From contig CM060846.1 of NCBI GenBank assembly GCA_030762175.1, positions 237,024,512 to 237,088,511 on the forward strand: a DNA stretch of 64,000 nt. Reading direction: 5' to 3'. Under the pieces are notes generated by a model that was not told the DNA's origin, made no database searches, and worked only from the letters and a program-made list of their open reading frames with translations. Of the stretch, positions 26,590-36,571 are shown piece after piece (the first letter of the stretch is position 1; each line of letters starts with the position of its first letter). The stretch is from Metallyticus violacea (Eukaryota; Arthropoda; Insecta; Mantodea; Metallyticidae). The translations under genes were made by a program, and so were the position numbers.

Positions 26590-27094
26590 TAATACTTGTC
26601 TTCAGATGCCAAGAAAAAGGATGGATGACAAATGTCTTGATGCTAGATTTGTTGAAAGCTGTTTGGAATCAAAGATCAAGCTCATTGCTTAACAAGAGGG
26701 GCATGTTGGGCTGGATTCTTTCAGGGGACATCATCATTCAAGAAGTAAAGGATCTGATTTAACTGAAACATTGTTATAATTCTTGCTGGCATGACATTAC
26801 AACTCCAAATAATGGATGTTCTTGTGAACAAGCCTTTCAAGGATAATCTGATGCAGGTTTAAAATGATTGACTTCTTCAAGAAAACCATGTCCTCGCTCC
26901 AGATGGGAAAACTGAAAAAGCCATCAATAATCATAATGGAGGAATGGATCCTTACAGTTTGAGAGGAGGATTTCTGGTGAATCTATTGTGAATGGGTTCA
27001 AAAAGTACTGCATATCCAATGCTGTGGATGGGTCTAAAGATGACACCTTGTGGAAAGAGGAACCAGATGAGGAAGTAGCAGCACAGTGAAGGCA

Positions 27095-27100
<6 letters not shown>
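26590..27100 (+). pseudogene. pogo/Tigger-type transposase, C-terminal remnant
   Basis: CQEKGWMTNVLMLDLLKAVW (about 26607-26665) matches the KGWMDEELMLDWLKKVW block of Tigger proteins. Then come a broken GMTxQLQxxDV block (about 26790-26823) containing the third catalytic D, NKPFKDNLMQV (about 26828-26862), LAPDGKTEKA (about 26895-26925) and NGFKKYCISNAVDGSKDDTL (about 26993-27052). The last is the diagnostic GFKKCCISNALDGTEDD end. The order is collinear, with frameshifts. The second catalytic block (VLDSFRGH) is decayed to ILSGDII. Confidence 0.8.

Positions 27101-27141
<41 letters not shown>
27096..27141. repeat. (GAT)n microsatellite
   Basis: About 15 TGA/GAT units right after the Tigger remnant. 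Poly-Ile and poly-Ser frames on the minus strand are artefacts. Confidence 0.95.
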
Positions 27142-27774
27142 AGTGGTGGCAAGTAAGAGTATTTGAAGTGAATTAATAAAACTCTTACGAAATCCCTTCA
27201 AAATAGGGGAGTCATCCAATTTGTGGGAAAATACAATATGTCATAAGTCTATCTGGCATAGCATACCAACATTTGCAACATGTCTACCACAAGAGTCAGT
27301 TTTTTCAATAAGTTCCAAATTTCTAATTTTTGCAGTACACTTTCATTACAGAATGGTAAATAATTATTTCTCGGCATAGATTCCTTTAGAATTAACTGTC
27401 GAGCAAATAAAGTTTCTGAGAAATTTGTTATTCTCTTTGTTCAAAGGTATGTTGGTGGATACCAAGTTACACAATTTTTTTGAAAAAGTCACACAATTTG
27501 GATGATGTCAAAGATGTTGATGCATCAAACAGAAGTTATTGTCTGCTTTGTCTTCTTGCTTTCTAACTTTTATTGTTCTTTTGTCTTGCTATATCAATAA
27601 GTTGCTGCATATTATATCACTTTGCTGTTGTAACTTCATTCTCACACATTTTACTATGAGGGATCTTGTCACCTGAACTAAAATGCCTCTCTCTAAATTC
27701 ATCTTTCATATATATATAACATATTGTTTAATGCTCATTTTTATTACTGAGGCACCAGATGCGAACACAATTTG
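27142..27774. other. No recognisable gene
   Basis: AT-rich DNA between the Tigger remnant and a PLE foldback. Confidence 0.5.
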
Positions 27775-28173
27775 TTAATAATCTCCGTGAGTCGGAATAT
27801 TAGAACACTCTTTCTGGTTTCACTTAAATGAGATTTTACTCAGGACATGGACATTTTTTCCACATCATCATTTATGGTTTTGTTCAACAACCAAAAGAAC
27901 TAAATATACAGGAAAGTACTTATATAAAAAAAACATTAGAATAACCTTATGAATTTTGATATCCTAGAAGCAGACAACACTTTATTTAAGTTCATCACAA
28001 GACCACAAGAGTCCATTTCGATTCCTACCTACCCAACTTCTACAAATGATCCATTAGTCTAGAACAGCTGATGATGTGGAAAAAATGTCCACGAAACATA
28101 TGTCCTGGGTAAAATCTCAATTAAGTGAAGCCAGAAAGAGTGTTCTAATATTTCAACTCACAGAGATTATTAG
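27775..28173 (+). mobile_element. Miniature Penelope-like element with inverted arms
   Basis: Left arm (about 27775-27872) and right arm (about 28068-28173) are inverted copies; end blocks AATAATCTCCGTGAGT and ACTCACAGAGATTATT, inner block AGAAAGAGTGTTCTAATA. Between them only the tail of a PLE protein can be read (about 27945-28010: the MNFDIPxADN-type end, here ILIS-QTTL, in broken frames). RT and GIY-YIG are gone. The right arm carries an intact hammerhead motif. The frame at 28076-28333 is fortuitous. Confidence 0.75.
28065..28107 (+). ncRNA. Hammerhead ribozyme motif, intact core
   Basis: CAG / CTGATGA / T / GTGGA...TCCAC / GAAAC / ATAT / GTC / CTG. Stem I is CAG:CTG, stem II has 5 bp, the core CUGAUGA...GAAA is complete, and stem III is only A-U plus C-G closing an AUAU loop. 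The cleavage triplet would be GUC. An extra U lies between A9 and stem II, as in nearly all motifs of this window. A diminished stem III is what is known of PLE hammerheads, which can act as dimers. The left arm (about 27833-27872, minus) holds a partly decayed copy. Confidence 0.8.
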
Positions 28174-28961
28174 TGTGTGTTTCACTGTGTACGATTCCAA
28201 ATTAATTAATATTGAACAATATCTTAATTTTACACTTTCCCTTCACTTACTTTTTGGCATGTTAGTGTTAACTTTTATAACTGTTTATCTGAAAATCAAG
28301 TCTGAAATTGAAGCATTGAAACATATCTATTGATTTCTGCAATATGAGAAGAAATAAAATGATTTGCCCTTCTCTTTAGCTTGAAGGCTGGGCAGTGACA
28401 TGCCACTGCATGGTGCCCTATTAAGATCAGCACATTTGAGAGGAAAGAATATTACCGGTACTAGACCCTTGGTCAAAGGTTGCTAAATGACATGGTACTG
28501 CATTGCTCCCTAAAGGACAGTTACGTTCCATAAAAAATTAACATCCAAAAATCAATAAATATATCAGTTTCCTTTGAAATGCAATACAGTATAGCCACAT
28601 GCCAAAAAAGTATCCAAAATATAACCATAATATGATATTTAAGAAAAATAAGATCAAAATAAGGAAAATGTCCAAAATATGCATTTACATAGTGATGAAC
28701 AAAACTGCTTTTTTTTGCCTGCTCTACTCTATCAGTCATCAGGTCAAGTGAGCTTTGTAGCACCAGAATCCTGCAGTCCTTACTCCACTGTGAGTCATGG
28801 AGTAAGGTTTGCTCTTACTTGCAGTCTGTTGCTTCTGAGTAACAAGAATTGCTTGAGAGAGAAGAATAGAGAATGTTGTTATTAATAGAGAATATAAATA
28901 TATATTAGGGTTAAATTTGAAGCTAATTTTATGTTGGAACTAATACAGTGAAGCAACTAAA
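28174..28961. other. No recognisable gene
   Basis: Spacer between two PLE copies. No domain was recognised in its short frames. Confidence 0.5.
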
Positions 28962-29010
28962 TTAGCTGGTGAATTGATGTGATATTTTTATACTTCACTT
29001 CCATTGAATT

Positions 29011-29056
29011 ATGCAAAATATGTTTCACAGGCCTTTGCCCACATCATCAGCTGTGG
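29011..29056 (-). ncRNA. Hammerhead motif, left arm of the 29-kb PLE
   Basis: Minus strand: CAG / CTGATGA / T / GTGGGC AAAG GCCTGT / GAAAC / ATATTT. The core is complete. Stem II has wobble pairs and the cleavage side is decayed (ATATTTT in place of ATATGTC). Confidence 0.65.
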
Positions 29057-30998
29057 GCTAACTGCTGGTTTCATTCATAGATGAATGGACTTGGTATAGC
29101 TCATCAACTGTTGACCGAATGCTGGATTCGTTGATGGTGGAATGGACTTGATGTAGCTCTTGTGGACATTTTATGAACTTTTGGATTAATTTTTCTTCTT
29201 TAGAATCTCGAAGTTCATTACCTTATCTTCATATTTTTTTAAAACTTTTCCCCCTATATTCTCATATTCTGAATCACAAAAGTAAGGTTAGGTTTAAGAG
29301 CACACAAGAAAATCCTGAAATTGCTGAATAAAAAAAAAGTAGTGTATAAAAAGCACATAAAGTGAACAAAATTGTGATCATGGACAACATAGAATACCAG
29401 TTAAAGATGGAAGAGCTCCTCACTGGGAAAGAGTACATGCAAATATAAGTGTACCCTTTGAAAAAGTGTATAAAGTTTATAAACAAATCAACAAAAGCAC
29501 AATCATAATACACCCAAGGAGAAACCTAATTTAAAAGCAGATAACAACATAATTGCAAGGATACATGGCCTATGAAAATATATATAAGCCAGGAAATATC
29601 ATGAGATTAATATCAACTGTAGAAATACACCATCTTAAAAATGGCTCCTCCAGAGATTTTGGAAATTTCCCAGGTTTGATAGCTTAAGTGTAAGGAATTC
29701 AATAGAACTGGTGGAGAAAATTAAAGATTTGGTTTTCCAAAAGGACGATCTTCCAGTATCCTTTGCTGAAAAATTCACTCTTTCCCAACATACCAAAATC
29801 CAAACTCTCAACATTCCTTTGAAAATGTTTACAGTCTGTGAAATTAAGCAATGAGGAGATTGCGGGATGCATCCAACTAACCAAAGTCTGCATTAGTCAG
29901 AATTTCTTCAGGTTCAATGATGAAATTCACAAACAGGAAGCAGGTTTAGCTATGGGAAATCCAGTATCACTTTTTTCTGGATGATTTATATGAGTAGATT
30001 AGAAATGCACATCACCAAATCATTCCCATACATTTTAAAAGTTTGGCACGGATACATGCAGATATCTTTGTGGTGGATAATAAGAAATATTTGGATGATG
30101 CTTTGAAATTGCTAAAGCTACAAGAAAGAGAACTTTAATTTACATTGAAAACAGAACAAGACAATATGAATCCTTTTCTTGGCTTAAAGATCACAAGAAC
30201 AGTCAATAGTTTAAAATTTGGAATATACAGAAAGGATATGCAGACTGAAAATTACATAAGGCAAGTGGCTTCAATCCCACAGCACACAAATATGCAGTTC
30301 TCAACAGCTTAGCATATAGATTTAATATACCCATGAATGAGTTTGAATACAGTGAAGACTACTCACATATTATACAACCGCCAAAACCAATGGGTACGAG
30401 CAAAAATTGTAGACAAAAAATTCCAATAAGAGAAGAGGTTAAAATAGATTATAACATTGACAGCAAGAAAAGAAAAAAACATTCACACGAAATTAACTTA
30501 TCATCCTTGGGCCACCAAAAAATTCCAGAAAATACTCAAGTGAGTTCATTATTATTTTGTCCCCAATGAACAAATTTAGGCTAAAAAAATTTGCTCAACT
30601 CTGGTTATGATAGAATTCATAATTAGAAGAAACCAGGAATCTATAAAATCAAATGCTCAGAATACAACAAAGTATATATTGGTAAAACAGAAAACGGTAT
30701 TGAAATTAGGCTCAAAGAACACTGGAAAAACATTCAGCACAATCAGATAGATAAATCAGCAGTTGCACATTACTTCTGGAGAGATAAACGTGATATAGAA
30801 ATGGAAATCAAATTATCCAAATTGGTAGATAGACCTTTGGAGCTGGGAATATTGGAAAAGAATTTAAAAAAAAAATATGAAGATAAGGTTATGAACTTCG
30901 AGATCCCAACAGAAGACAAATTAATCCAAAGCTCATAAAATCTCCATGAGAGCTACACCAAGTGTCCATTCAACCATAAACAAATCCGGCAGTTGACT

Positions 30999-31045
30999 CA
31001 GAGCTGATGATGTAGGTAAAGGTCTGTGAAATATGTTCTGTGTTA
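30999..31045 (+). ncRNA. Hammerhead motif, right arm of the 29-kb PLE
   Basis: CAGAG / CTGATGA / TGTAGGTAAAGGTCTGT / GAAA / TATGTTC. The core is complete, stem II is weak, and stem III is a remnant. Confidence 0.65.
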
Positions 31046-31289
31046 AGTGAACCATTGGAGTGTCAGATTGACTCACCAACTAATAAAAAATATTTTAGGT
31101 TATTACTGCATTTTTTACTAAATGAAAATATATAAATAAGAAAATAAAGACTTTTACATTACATCCATATATAAAATTTATATATGTATAGTTTTGGATT
31201 TTATGAGCAAGAGAATAGTGTAATTATAATTTAATTATTTATAATATTCATTTTCATTTAATAAACAATACTGTGATTCCATGTATACA

Positions 31290-32545
31290 CAGGGTGTTTA
31301 AAAAAAGATAACAGAAACCAAGTCTTTGTCATTTAAAATTTTCAGATAATAATGGTCTGTCTGTGTTTTTATTTATGTTTCAGAGAATAGTTGAGTGACT
31401 GTGACATTGGAGTGACAGTAGACATGCCACAGTAAGCCATCCTGGAATGCATATGGTGCATGGAACATTATTTTTGGAGTTACGGGACAAGGTGGAATGG
31501 CGGACCTTCCCAGAAATTCATGGCAACCGCATTCCAGAACCAGTTTGCGACCTGCACCAGCTTTAAAAAAAAAAAAAAAAAAACACTATCCTGTGTTGAG
31601 TGGAAATGTTCCAGCAAACAAGGTTTGTGAAGAATCAATGAAGGACATTCAGGAAGACCCAGCACCACCAGAAGCAATGAGAATGTAGGTCGTGTGATGG
31701 ACAAAGTTCTGCAGTCACTAAAGAAGAGTTTCCAGCATATATCAAAGGAATTGCAAACCACAGGTGTGTGACGCATGGTTCAGGAACTTGGTGCCCGCTC
31801 ATACTGGATCCAAGTGTTACACGAGTTAAAGCCTCCACATTGTGGAATCCGCTTGCAGTATTGACAATTGGTAGTGGTCAGATGAGAGCCATGAGCTCCT
31901 GAGAAGGCATGTCTGCACAGCATCAGATTTCTTGGGTGAGAGAAGCCTGACGAGTACCTGCAGAGACCCCCCCCACATATAGAACAAGTCACATATTAAG
32001 TCATTGCATCATTTGGCCGTACTTGAGTGAAAATGATGGTGAGACTATCAATATCAATGCTACTGTTTACTGGCAGGTCCTTATCTGCTTCCATGCTGAT
32101 TTACAGACTCTTTGTGAGTTCAGAGGTTTGAATTCTGAGCTGTAAGTCTTCCAGCAAGATGGGGCCATACCACAATTGGCCATGGCAATCTACCATTTCT
32201 GCAGGAACTCTTTCCAAAGAGGGTCATCTCCAGGGGATTTGCCTTTACCTATCCCTCCAGAAGCCCAGACCTCTCGGATGTCTGTCGCATTTCTGTGGGC
32301 CATGTTAAAGGAACAGTGTTTCCATTCCATGCCATGTACCCCTGACAACCTGAAGGCAAATATTGAGCCTGTGATATGTGACATAACTCCAGATCAGTAT
32401 GCTGATATGCTTGCACACATCATTGACTGCATGCACTATATAGTGGATAATGAAGGACGCCATGTGGAGCATGTACCGAGTAAGGTCGGTCAGAGGACCA
32501 GACAAAGTTTTCGGATACTTTTTTTTTAATCACTCTGTATATATA
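31290..32545 (+). mobile_element. IS630/Tc1-type transposon, nearly full length but dead
   Basis: Imperfect terminal inverted repeats: left ACACAGGGTGTTTAAAAAAA, right (reverse complement) TACAGAGTGATTAAAAAAAA followed by AAACTTTGTCTGG. Transposase blocks: SPKKSSRAYSKELQ (in broken frames, about 31710-31750), VLHELKPPHCGIRLQY (about 31815-31862), FQQDGAIPQLAMAI (about 32150-32190, second D) and a long intact C-terminal frame at 32176-32529. That frame runs from WAMLKEQCFHSMPCTPDNLK to ITPDQYADMLAHIIDC and HVEHV; family members read WGYLKxxVYxxxPxTLxELxxRI...ITPEMLQ...HxEHV. A poly-A tract at 31565-31583 and several shifts destroy the N-terminal half. Size, about 1.25 kb, is typical. Confidence 0.8.
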
Positions 32546-33185
32546 CTGTAATTTCACACATACATATATATATTTATTTATTTATGATATATTAATTATA
32601 TTTAATTTATTTCTGTCTACAACATTCTCTATTCTTCTATTCCTGTTATTCAGAAGCAACAGAGTGGAAGTAAGAGGAAACCTAATCTATGCATCTCCAG
32701 ACCTCCATTTTTCTGTTTGTGCGCATCATGTTGGATGTACTTTTAAATTAATTCTCCAATCTTGCACTCAGATAGTCTGTGTCTAATTATTTTCTGTTCA
32801 CATTAATAAAATTGAGTTCATACATACTTTTACTTCCTGTTTTGAAGTTAAATAAACAAGTTAAATAATTAAAACTAATTTATGATCTCACAACTGTTTA
32901 TTATTAATAACAAAGCAACTAATTTTCTACAACTAATTTAGTCTAATCTATATTAAGGCAAACCTGAACATATTTTCAATGAATGTAAATGTACACTTGC
33001 ATAACACAAGGAACAAAAATATCATTTTAATTATTCACACTAACACAATATTATTTAAGAATATTCAAACTGGTCTTTAAATGTACAAAGGTTCAGAAAC
33101 AAACCATATAACATCTTATCTAAACACAATTTCTATAGTGTTTATTAATTCACTGAGAAATGCAGTGCCTGATTAATATTATTTA
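32546..33185. other. No recognisable gene
   Basis: AT-rich DNA without recognised features. Confidence 0.5.
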
Positions 33186-33376
33186 TACAGGGTGTTACAC
33201 ATAAAACAGTACATCTCACTGCCATTCTGATGCTACAATTTATTTTTCACCGCTTTCATATTTAGAAGTTTGCTACACTGAGCTTTGTTTATGTCATTGT
33301 TAAGAGTTCGACAGTTGAGTTTAACAGTAAATGTGAATATCTTGGAATATAGTGAATTCTTTTGTTTAATTTCTTT
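33186..33376 (+). mobile_element. Possible terminal fragment of an IS630/Tc1-type transposon
   Basis: It starts TACAGGGTGTTACACATAAA, like the transposon end at 31.29 kb (ACAGGGTGTTTAAAAAAA), and continues with untranslated sequence until a PLE copy begins at about 33377. There is no coding region; the call rests only on the end motif. Confidence 0.35.
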
Positions 33377-33508
33377 AACCTCTTGAAGAGGTTAAAGCAG
33401 GCTACAACATTGACAGCAATATAAGAATCTACCATCCACATGAAATTCACTTATCATCCTTAGACCACCAAAAAATTTCAAAGAATACTCAGACAGTTTG
33501 GGATTACT

Positions 33509-33832
33509 TTGTCCCCAGTGAACAAGTTGAGCCTAAAAAATCTGCTAAATTCTGGTGATAATGATAGAATACCGGAGGAGAAGAAGCCAGGAATACACAA
33601 AATCAACTGTTCAGAATGTAACAAAGTATATATTGGAAAAACAAAAAGAAGCATTGGAATTAGGCTGAAGGAACACTGGAGAAACATAAGGTACAATCAG
33701 ATAGAGAAATCAGCAGTTGCACATCACTTTTGGAGAGATAAACATGATATAGAAATGGGTGTAAAATTATTGAAATTCATAGATAGACTCGTTAAGCTGG
33801 GAATATGGGAAAAAATTTATATAAAAACATGA
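33509..33832 (+). CDS. GIY-YIG endonuclease domain of a PLE
   Basis: An open frame of 107 residues. GIHKINCSECNKVYIGKTKR (about 33590-33650) is the GIY...YIG core with the paired cysteines typical of PLE GIY-YIG domains. Next come SIGIRLKEHWRNI with the catalytic Arg region, and KSAVAHHFWRDKHDIEM, the conserved AxHFxxxxH segment. This domain nicks DNA during PLE retrotransposition. Here it is cut from its RT, so it is unlikely to be a functional protein. The frame carries no stop across the domain. Confidence 0.75.
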   Translation: MSPVNKLSLKNLLNSGDNDRIPEEKKPGIHKINCSECNKVYIGKTKRSIGIRLKEHWRNIRYNQIEKSAVAHHFWRDKHDIEMGVKLLKFIDRLVKLGIWEKIYIKT

Positions 33833-33953
33833 GAATAAGGTTATGAACTTTGAAATCCCAACAGAAGACAAATTAATCCAGAAGTTCATAAAATGTCCAT
33901 GAGAGCTACACCAAGTCCTCCAACCAACCAACAACGAAGCCGACAGGGGACTC

Positions 33954-33995
33954 GCAACTGAGGATGCAGGCAAAAGCCTGCGAAACTAGTTTTGC
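33954..33995 (+). ncRNA. Hammerhead ribozyme motif with intact core (CTGAGGA)
   Basis: GCAA / CTGAGGA / T / GCAGGC AAAA GCCTGC / GAAAC / TAGTT / TTGC. Stem I pairs GCAA with TTGC; stem II has 6 perfect GC-rich pairs; N7 is G, which the consensus allows. Stem III is minimal. It sits at the 3' end of the PLE at 33.4 kb. Confidence 0.8.
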
Positions 33996-34060
33996 ATAAT
34001 TCAACAGTACGTGGAGCACATGATTATCAAATTGACTCACTAGATAATTAAGAACAATAT

Positions 34061-34550
34061 GTTATCACATTTTTCATACCTAACATCATATAGAAAGGAA
34101 TCTACCTAGTTCATGATTTTGTGAATTACATAAAATGTAAGTTAGTAATTATTTCTATAAAATGCTCCAGTATTACACCCTGCTTTATATTAGCTTTAAA
34201 TATCTCATCACACTTCCAAAAATAAGATTCTGTATAATGAACTGAGCAGTCTGTATTGTCACATTTATTATGCTAAATATTAAATAGACATCTACTTTAT
34301 AGTTCAGGATTAATGGAAATACAAAAAGGAATCTTGCAGTTATTCCTATTTATTGCTCCAATATTATTTTGTTCAGGACATCTTGCTATATAAGCCATAT
34401 ATTACTATCACACAGTATATTGTAAAGCAGTGATCTTCACACAGCACATCATTATTTGTAAATACAATGCTGTCCACTCAAAACAGAAAAAAATGGAAGA
34501 GATACACTTATTCACCAGCTGCCAGAATGCAGTGTGGGAGTGTGACAATA
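34061..34550. other. No recognisable gene
   Basis: Spacer between two PLE copies. Confidence 0.5.
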
Positions 34551-34692
34551 TTCTGCTAATGTGTTTACGGTATGTCGGAATCCACACGGTGAAACTTTTG
34601 TTAATCTTATTTTGATTTAAAGTAAAACACTAAAAATCATGTCGTCACATTAAAACTCTCTTTAAGTTTCACAAACACACTTATAAAAGTAA

Positions 34693-34740
34693 TTTTGGTA
34701 CATGTTTCGTGAGGTACATTCCTCACATTGTCAACCAAAA
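34693..34740 (-). ncRNA. Variant hammerhead (TTGACAA), left arm
   Basis: Minus strand: TTTTGG / TTGACAA / T / GTGAGG AATGTA CCTCAC / GAAACATGTA / CCAAAA. Stem I has 6 perfect pairs, stem II 6 perfect pairs, and stem III is ACAUGU. C3 is U and G8 is A, so the 3-8 pair is U-A rather than C-G. Confidence 0.65.
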
Positions 34741-35057
34741 CGACGACTGAGGAGTCAATTTCAGCAAAGTATGTATGTTACTATGCTTGCTCTGGTGGTC
34801 TGTTAACAAAAGGTATATGTAGAATTAATTGCAAGGATTGTGACAAAATATACATAGGAAAAACAAAAAGAAATCTGGGGATAAGATTAAAGGAATACTG
34901 GAGAAATATTAGACACAAACAAGTAGAAAAATCAGCAGTGGCTGCACATTTTTGGAATGAAAATCATGAAATAGAGAAGGATATAACATTACTAAAAACA
35001 ATTCAACATCCAAAAGAACTTAATATATGGGAAAAAAATTTACATAAAAAAATATGA
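34728..35057 (+). CDS. GIY-YIG endonuclease domain of a PLE
   Basis: A 109-residue frame. GICRINCKDCDKIYIGKTKR (about 34815-34872) is the GIY-YIG core with CxxC; NLGIRLKEYWRNIRHK follows, then KSAVAAHFWNENHEIEKD. The tail ends in the WEKNLHKKI block that precedes the terminal NFDIPKADN. The first ~28 codons lie in the arm and are not part of the domain. The RT is missing, so the frame is probably not expressed as a useful protein, but it has stayed open. Confidence 0.75.
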   Translation: MSTKTTTEESISAKYVCYYACSGGLLTKGICRINCKDCDKIYIGKTKRNLGIRLKEYWRNIRHKQVEKSAVAAHFWNENHEIEKDITLLKTIQHPKELNIWEKNLHKKI

Positions 35058-35179
35058 ATACAAACTTATGAATTTTGATATACCGAAAGCAGACAACATA
35101 TTGTTTAAGTTCATTAACAGACCACCAGAGCAAGCAAAGTAACATACATACTTTGCTGAAATTGACTCCTCGGTCGTCG

Positions 35180-35227
35180 TTTTGGTTGACAATGTGAGGA
35201 ATGTACCTCATGAAACATGTACCAAAA
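35180..35227 (+). ncRNA. Variant hammerhead (TTGACAA), right arm
   Basis: TTTTGG / TTGACAA / T / GTGAGG AATGTA CCTCAT / GAAACATGTA / CCAAAA. Same structure as the left-arm copy with one base difference in stem II, which becomes a G-U wobble. Confidence 0.65.
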
Positions 35228-35499
35228 TTACTTTTATAAGTGTGTTTGTGAAACTTAAAGAGAGTTTTAATGTGACGACATGATTTTTAGTGTTTTACTT
35301 TAAATCAAAATAAGATTTTGCTAATGTGTTTAAATAATAACTCTAGTTTTACTAATAGTTATAAATACTTTAACTTCCTTCATGAATAAACAAAAATTAC
35401 ATTATATGGCTCTAAAGGTTAGGATTTGTTTCATAAGCAGCCAATATTAGGATTAGGACAAGCCCAAAATTGTGGTTAGGAGCCCTTTTGAACGAAAGG

Positions 35500-36060
35500 A
35501 AACTGGTTCCACTTAGCTCTAGGAGAGATGCATCCATGTTCCCTGTAATTTTCTTGATTAGCAAGTTCCATTGCTTCCAGTGCTTTGCTAATGTAATCTA
35601 TCTGCTCCAATTTATTTGACTGACAAATCATCTGGTGTCCTGATATATATATATATATATATATATATTTTTAAATTCTAGGGTCCCAAGCTGTAATTCA
35701 TGTTGCACCACATGTCCACCCAATTCCAGTTTAAACATTTCATTAAGACAACAGCATCTTGAAGGGCTATTGAATTTCTTATTTCTTTGTTTGGTATTTT
35801 GTTTTTCTTTAGCATGCTTCCATTGACTGTCTCCATTGTTGATTAAGGTCTATGTTTGAGATCTGTATAAAACAGATGGAGGGCATTATTTCTCTTTTAA
35901 TTTTCATACAGTACGATCCATTCATTAGTATAAATTTCAGCTTCCAAAAATTTGCCATACTGTTGCAATGCAGCATGTTATCTTTTTAGCAGTTATATTG
36001 TTGAGGGGTATAGTTTTACCTGGATAAGTTATTTTCTTTACATGTCCTCATCATTTTTAT
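35500..36060 (-). pseudogene. RTE-type LINE, C-terminal remnant
   Basis: On the minus strand (about 35845-35690) the frame reads SMLKKNKIPNKEIRNSI then LKWNW-like NWNWVDMWCN. This matches the C-terminus of RTE-type reverse transcriptases (MLGISLRDRIRNEEIRRRT...KLKWNWAGHVAR). A decayed YGAETW-like region lies upstream near 35930. It carries a TA microsatellite at 35644-35668. Only the C-terminus remains. Confidence 0.55.
35644..35668. repeat. (TA)n microsatellite
   Basis: About 12 TA units inside the RTE remnant. Confidence 0.9.
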
Positions 36061-36560
36061 GAAACGTCCTATATGACGGAAGTGAAGTTTGGAATCTTTG
36101 GATTATGCTTTCCAAGCTGTACAATTTAGAATAAAATAAAGATAAAATGATTAATGATGATGGCTAAATTTCATTGAAATTATATACTATGTGTTTTCAA
36201 AAAAAGTTGTTTTTATGATACTTTCTATATGTTCAAAACACACATAAGATTTATTGAAAACTTGAGTCAATGCCCATACTAAATGATCAGAAATACACAT
36301 AGGAGATTTCAAGTTTTCAGATCATATAGGTGATATTGGCAGTACCATCGTTGAATGCTGTTTGTCAAGTTTTAGCAGGCTATGTAAATGAAAAACTTTG
36401 GTGTTTTTTATATAGTATTTTAATGAAACAAAGTGGTCTGAATTGAGATAATGTATAAATTAGTAATCATATTTTATGATAAAAATGCTATTTACTGACA
36501 TGGAATATTGTTACCAGAACATTGGGCGAACACCGGAAGTCAATGATTGATTAGGTTTTT
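36061..36560. other. No recognisable gene
   Basis: AT-rich spacer. Confidence 0.5.
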
Positions 36561-36571
36561 CATTACACTAT

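Larger units (their letters stand above)
28962..31083 (+). mobile_element. Penelope-like element, 2.1 kb, RT and GIY-YIG decayed
   Basis: Inverted arms at about 28962-29195 and 30925-31083: left TTAGCTGGTGAATTGATGTG, right ending TGACTCACCAACTAA, plus the shared AGAGCTACACCAAGT region. Coding relics on the plus strand: KQEAGLAMGNPVS (about 29935-29975), a decayed HRYMDDIFVV region (about 30045-30075), FLGLKITRTVNSLKFGIYRK (about 30175-30235) and a GIY-YIG domain with KYILVKQK and KNTGKTF-like frames (about 30640-30900). The 5' part of the RT is short, so there is an internal deletion. Both arms hold hammerhead motifs. The frame at 30333-30569 is part of the linker before GIY-YIG. The truncated copy at 33.4 kb is the same family. 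Confidence 0.85.
33377..34060 (+). mobile_element. Penelope-like element, 5'-truncated
   Basis: It starts abruptly in the RT-GIY-YIG linker (AGAGGTTAAAGCAGGCTACA, homologous to about 30436 in the 29-kb copy) and runs to the terminal arm ending TGACTCACTAGATAATTAAG. It has no 5' arm, consistent with 5' truncation during target-primed reverse transcription. Confidence 0.85.
34551..35334 (+). mobile_element. Miniature Penelope-like element: inverted arms plus GIY-YIG
   Basis: Arms at about 34600-34812 and 35115-35315 are near-identical inverted copies (about 200 bp; inner block CAAAACGACGAC, outer block AATCATGTCGTCACATTAAA). The RT is completely absent; what lies between is a GIY-YIG frame. 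The near-identical string TGCTAATGTGTTTA occurs at about 34554-34567 and 35317-35330, at either end, and probably is the target-site duplication. The element is about 0.75 kb. Both arms carry the UUGACAA hammerhead variant. Confidence 0.85.

Noticed and set aside
26952..27219. Minus-strand frames with poly-Ser and poly-Ile
   Set aside because: They are translations of the (GAT)n microsatellite.
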